From assembly GCA_930990065.1 (NCBI GenBank), contig CAKNOA010000012.1, forward strand, positions 1 through 56,532: a DNA stretch of 56,532 nucleotides. Reading direction: 5' to 3'. Both the position numbers and the translations under genes were made by a program. This DNA is from an uncultured Clostridia bacterium (GTDB lineage Bacteria; Bacillota; Clostridia; Oscillospirales; Acutalibacteraceae). The notes under the pieces were generated by a model. It ran no database searches. It had not been told where the DNA came from and worked only from the letters and a program-made list of their open reading frames with translations. Shown here piece by piece: positions 54,323 through 56,532 of this stretch (positions are counted from its first letter, which is position 1; each line of letters starts with the position of its first letter).

Positions 54323-54339
54323 TTTTCAAACTTCGAGAA
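54323..54339. promoter_or_regulatory. Operator-like site O3
   Basis: TTTTCAA-ACT-TCGAGAA. One arm matches the O1 consensus at six of seven positions, the other is weak. The centre is 30 bases from O2, so O1 to O3 lie on one helix face. Confidence 0.5.
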
Positions 54340-54345
54340 ATATTT

Positions 54346-54362
54346 ATTGCGAACATCGATTT
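54346..54362. promoter_or_regulatory. Operator-like site O4
   Basis: ATTGCGA-ACA-TCGATTT, five of seven matches in each arm, overlapping the -35 box of the repressor promoter. Confidence 0.4.
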
Positions 54363-54375
54363 TTTGTGGTATATT
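54347..54375 (+). promoter_or_regulatory. Promoter of the repressor-recombinase operon
   Basis: TTGCGA (54347-54352) and TATATT (54370-54375) with a 17-base spacer. The predicted start is about 10 bases before the ATG at 54392, giving a very short leader. Confidence 0.65.
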
Positions 54376-54391
54376 AAATATGGGTGATATT

Positions 54392-54877
54392 ATGACTTTC
54401 GGAGAGCGGTTAAAGAAATGCAGAAAAGAAAAACACCTAACTCAAAGAGAGTTAGGCGACCTGATAGGCGTAAAAAATAATTCTATAAGCAACTGGGAAA
54501 AAGATCAAAATGTACCGGACGGAAATAAAATATTGCTGCTTATCAAGGCTCTTGACGTAAAGCCAGAAGAACTCGTAGGCGACTACGATCTAAACACCCT
54601 TGCAGAACTTGAAGAAGAAGAGAGGGAAAACCCCTCTAAACTGTCAACAGAACAGCGGGCGGCGCTGGAATATGCCCGCGCGATTTCTTCCGATGTATGG
54701 AAAGGAACCGTTGTTCCCGTTGTCCGCGAAGTAGCCGGAACATTTGCCGAAACGGTTGACGAAGTAACGCGGGAAATGATTGACATTATGAAGGATTTAG
54801 CCGCCGAACAAAAGAAGGCGGTTCTTGATCTTGTTAAGGCTATGCACTTCGGCAAAGGCGGGAAGGGGGATAAATAA
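54392..54877 (+). CDS. Satellite repressor (XRE family, no cleavage domain)
   Basis: A 161-residue protein. Residues 1-65 are a helix-turn-helix (FGERLKKCRKEKHLTQRELG, NNSISNWEKDQNVPDGNKIL). The rest is helical and acidic, with no LexA/CI-type Ser-Lys peptidase. Such a repressor is not expected to be cut on SOS, which suits a satellite derepressed by a helper phage protein. The ATG at 54392 is chosen because the promoter start lies after the earlier ATG. The stop overlaps the recombinase ATG by one base. Confidence 0.82.
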   Translation: MTFGERLKKCRKEKHLTQRELGDLIGVKNNSISNWEKDQNVPDGNKILLLIKALDVKPEELVGDYDLNTLAELEEEERENPSKLSTEQRAALEYARAISSDVWKGTVVPVVREVAGTFAETVDEVTREMIDIMKDLAAEQKKAVLDLVKAMHFGKGGKGDK

Positions 54878-56532
54878 TGCAAGAGGCATTAAACGCGGTT
54901 ATCTATGCCCGCTATTCCTCCGATCGGCAGACAGAACAAAGCATAGAAGGGCAGTTGCGGGAATGTTACGCATTTGCGAAAGCGAATGATATAGCCGTAA
55001 TTGATACCTATATCGACCGCGCTATCAGCGGAAAGACGGACAACCGCCCCGCCTTTCAAAAGATGATAGAGGACAGCGCAAAGCGTCAGTTTCAAGCCGT
55101 CATTGTGTACCGCCTCGACCGCTTCACCCGTAACCGCTACGACAGCGCAATTTATAAAGCCCGCTTGAAGAAAAACGGCGTGAAGGTTCTTTCCGCTATG
55201 GAGAATTTGAACGGATCGCCGGAAAGTATCATCATGGAAAGCCTGCTTGAAGGCATGGCGGAATATTACAGCGTTGAATTGTCGCAGAAGATCACGCGCG
55301 GCATGAGAGAAAACGCCTTGAAGGGTAAGGCGCTGGGCGGTCAGCGCGTATTAGGGTACAAGGTCAATTCCGATTGCTATTTTGAGATCGACGAAACAAC
55401 CGCGCCCGTTGTCGTTGATATTTTCAAGCTGTACAGCAGCGGCAAGACGGTAAAAGAAATATGCGATATTCTCAACGCTCGCGGCGTGAAAACGGCTCGC
55501 GGCGGCGCGTTCAATAAAAATAGCCTGCATACTATCTTGACGAACAAGAAGTACATAGGCATTTACAAAACAAAGTATGGGGAGATCGTCGGCGGCATTC
55601 CAGCGATCATCGACAAAGAATTGTTTGAAATGGTGGCGTTGCGTATGGAGCAAAACAAAAAAGCCCCCGCAAGAGCGAAGGCAGAAATAAACTATTTGCT
55701 TTCAACAAAGCTGTTTTGCGGTAAATGCCGCTCCGCTATGGTGGGAGAAAGCGGCACAAGCAAGACGGGCAAGAAGTATTATTACTATGCCTGCGTCAAG
55801 AAGAAGCGTGAAAAGGCCTGCGACAAAAGCAATGTGAAAAAAGACTGGATCGAAGATTTAGTAATCCAGCGTACCGTTACGGACATTCTGAAAGACGATG
55901 TTATAGAGAAGATCGCGGATCGGCTTGTTGAATTGCAGAAGGCGGAAGCCGCCGAAAGCGGGACAATGCTTTATTTGCAAAACTCCCTTGCTGAAATTCA
56001 AGTTTCTATCAAAAACATTATGACCGCGATTGAAAAGGGGATCATAACCGAAAGCACGAAAACCCGCTTGACTGAATTAGAGGACGAAAAGCGCAACGTT
56101 GAAATAGAGATCGCAAAAGAAAGCATTGCGCGGCGGATCATCAGCAGGGAACAAATTATTTATTGGATTTCCAGTTTCAAGGACGGCGACATAACAAGCG
56201 AAAAATACCGCCAGCAGCTTATTGATACCTTTGTTCACGCCGTTTTCGTCTATGATGATAAGATTGTCATAACCTACAATTACAGCGGCGAAAACAATAC
56301 CGCTACTATTTCGGATTTAGACTTATCAAGTCCACCAAATAAGAACTGCAATTTTGATACAATGGGTATCAGGATTGCAGTTCTTTCTTTTTGCCTGAAA
56401 GCCCTGATTTCAAGGGCTTCCGGGCATTTATCGGCCCCAGTCGCCCTCATGCAAAGCGATAGCCTGCCGCCTACCCAGTCCGCAAAGGCGCTGGGCAGCA
56501 GCAGGCTATCGTTTGTTTTATGGCTACCGTTT
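54877..56532 (+). CDS. Large serine recombinase (integrase), frame open through attR into host DNA
   Basis: The catalytic domain starts YARYSSDRQTEQSIEGQ with Arg12 and the nucleophile Ser14. The recombinase domain follows (ALGGQRVLGYKVN, LHTILTNKKYIGIYK), then a zinc ribbon (LFCGKCRSAM, YACVKKKREKAC) and a coiled coil (about 370-420). The 487 element-encoded codons end SSPP inside the att core at 56337. The frame has no stop in the integrated form up to the window end. In the circular form it gains 22 codons beginning LQSNPNIF and stops at 43098-43100. AAGGGGG precedes the ATG, which overlaps the repressor stop. Confidence 0.9.
   Translation, partial: MQEALNAVIYARYSSDRQTEQSIEGQLRECYAFAKANDIAVIDTYIDRAISGKTDNRPAFQKMIEDSAKRQFQAVIVYRLDRFTRNRYDSAIYKARLKKNGVKVLSAMENLNGSPESIIMESLLEGMAEYYSVELSQKITRGMRENALKGKALGGQRVLGYKVNSDCYFEIDETTAPVVVDIFKLYSSGKTVKEICDILNARGVKTARGGAFNKNSLHTILTNKKYIGIYKTKYGEIVGGIPAIIDKELFEMVALRMEQNKKAPARAKAEINYLLSTKLFCGKCRSAMVGESGTSKTGKKYYYYACVKKKREKACDKSNVKKDWIEDLVIQRTVTDILKDDVIEKIADRLVELQKAEAAESGTMLYLQNSLAEIQVSIKNIMTAIEKGIITESTKTRLTELEDEKRNVEIEIAKESIARRIISREQIIYWISSFKDGDITSEKYRQQLIDTFVHAVFVYDDKIVITYNYSGENNTATISDLDLSSPPNKNCNFDTMGIRIAVLSFCLKALISRASGHLSAPVALMQSDSLPPTQSAKALGSSRLSFVLWLPF
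56326..56337. repeat. attR core
   Basis: TCAAGTCCACCA, matching the tRNA-Ala 3' end at 43020-43031 in 11 of 12 positions. It lies inside the recombinase reading frame. Confidence 0.8.
56341..56395 (+). terminator. Displaced terminator of tRNA-Ala (host side of attR)
   Basis: AAGAACTGCAAT (56341-56352) pairs with ATTGCAGTTCTT (56374-56385) and an inner TGATAC pairs with GTATCA, followed by TCTTTTT. Joined to the tRNA at the att core it would start three bases after CCA, so it is the original terminator of the tRNA gene. Confidence 0.88.
56458..56520. terminator. Hairpin terminator in host DNA right of the element
   Basis: GATAGCCTGC (56458-56467) pairs with GCAGGCTATC (56501-56510), with inner CCCAG/CTGGG, followed by GTTTGTTTTA. 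The gene it serves lies beyond the window or on the far strand. Confidence 0.6.

Larger units (their letters stand above)
43024..56337. mobile_element. Capsid-forming phage satellite (PICI-like) integrated at tRNA-Ala
   Basis: A 13.3 kb element bounded by GTCCACCA repeats. Plus-strand repressor and serine recombinase genes sit at the right end. One long minus-strand series runs from a Cro-like gene through replication control, an HUH Rep, HK97-type head and packaging genes to an ArpU-like protein. No tail, lysis or polymerase genes are present and no gene looks broken. The gene set equals that of capsid-forming phage-inducible chromosomal islands, which package themselves in their own capsids and take tails from a helper. 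By eye the element is less GC-rich than the host flanks. A decayed prophage is the alternative, but the tidy ends and intact genes argue against it. Confidence 0.82.

Noticed and set aside
43024-56337. Reading the element as an ordinary complete prophage
   Set aside because: No tail, lysis or DNA polymerase genes in 13.3 kb, and both ends are defined, so the missing modules cannot lie just outside.
43024-56337. Reading the element as a decayed prophage remnant
   Set aside because: No broken gene was seen, the gene spacing is tight, and the replication, switch and att modules are all intact. Not fully excluded.

Overview
The window is a low-redundancy chromosomal segment of a GC-rich, endospore-forming Firmicute of the class Clostridia (probably Oscillospirales; this placement is inference). 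The signs are a yunB-type sporulation gene, YitT, DegV and DUF896 proteins, an Fnr-like regulator, a clostridial flavin reductase-rubredoxin fusion, queH, a split transketolase, and consensus TTGNNN-N17-TATAAT promoters with AGGAGG ribosome sites. Positions 1-42955 are ordinary host DNA and 43024-56337 is a 13.3 kb integrated element. Host DNA resumes at 56338.

Host part. 87-4179 is a redox block: CcdA plus a TlpA/ResA-like protein, then a metallo-beta-lactamase-fold protein with a Crp/Fnr regulator, then ferredoxin, an Fe-S membrane protein and thioredoxin. After a tRNA-Thr come a glycosyltransferase, galactokinase, a TetM-like GTPase, NAD-dependent DNA ligase, yunB, maf and galE. 13613-17743 carries nagB, an oxidoreductase/sugar isomerase pair and degV. 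17847-23516 holds a YitT protein, an anion permease, queH, a short QueG-like Fe-S protein, a nuclease-like protein and an HD protein. 23569-29879 has a LysR regulator divergent from a heterodimeric ABC exporter, then prfC. 29940-42881 has tcdA, a sugar transferase, ROK glucokinase, galM, split transketolase, a uracil/xanthine permease behind an attenuator-like leader, a flavin reductase-rubredoxin, rarA, glyA and nth. galK, galE, galM and glcK supply most of the route from galactose to hexose phosphates, but they are scattered.

The element sits exactly at the 3' end of an intact tRNA-Ala(CGC) gene. It encodes HK97-type capsid formation and DNA packaging (portal, prohead protease, major capsid, connectors, HNH nuclease, small and large terminase). 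It has no tail, baseplate, tape-measure, holin or endolysin gene. Early genes are plasmid-like: an HUH rolling-circle Rep, an antisense-RNA gene over the rep leader, and a 152-base imperfect stem-loop that looks like a single-strand origin. Lysogeny control is a divergent Cro/repressor pair with repeated operators, and the repressor is followed at once by a serine recombinase gene. I read it as a capsid-forming phage satellite that would borrow tails and lysis from a helper phage.

The recombinase reading frame crosses the attachment site. In the integrated form it runs into host DNA and is still open at the window end. Joining the element ends at the 8-base repeat gives a 22-codon tail, a stop at 43098-43100, and a terminator a few bases later. 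This fixes the element ends and implies that integration swaps the recombinase C-terminus.

All calls come from reading sequence and translations; no database search was run. Start codons were moved from the longest open frame wherever a Shine-Dalgarno sequence favoured a shorter product.
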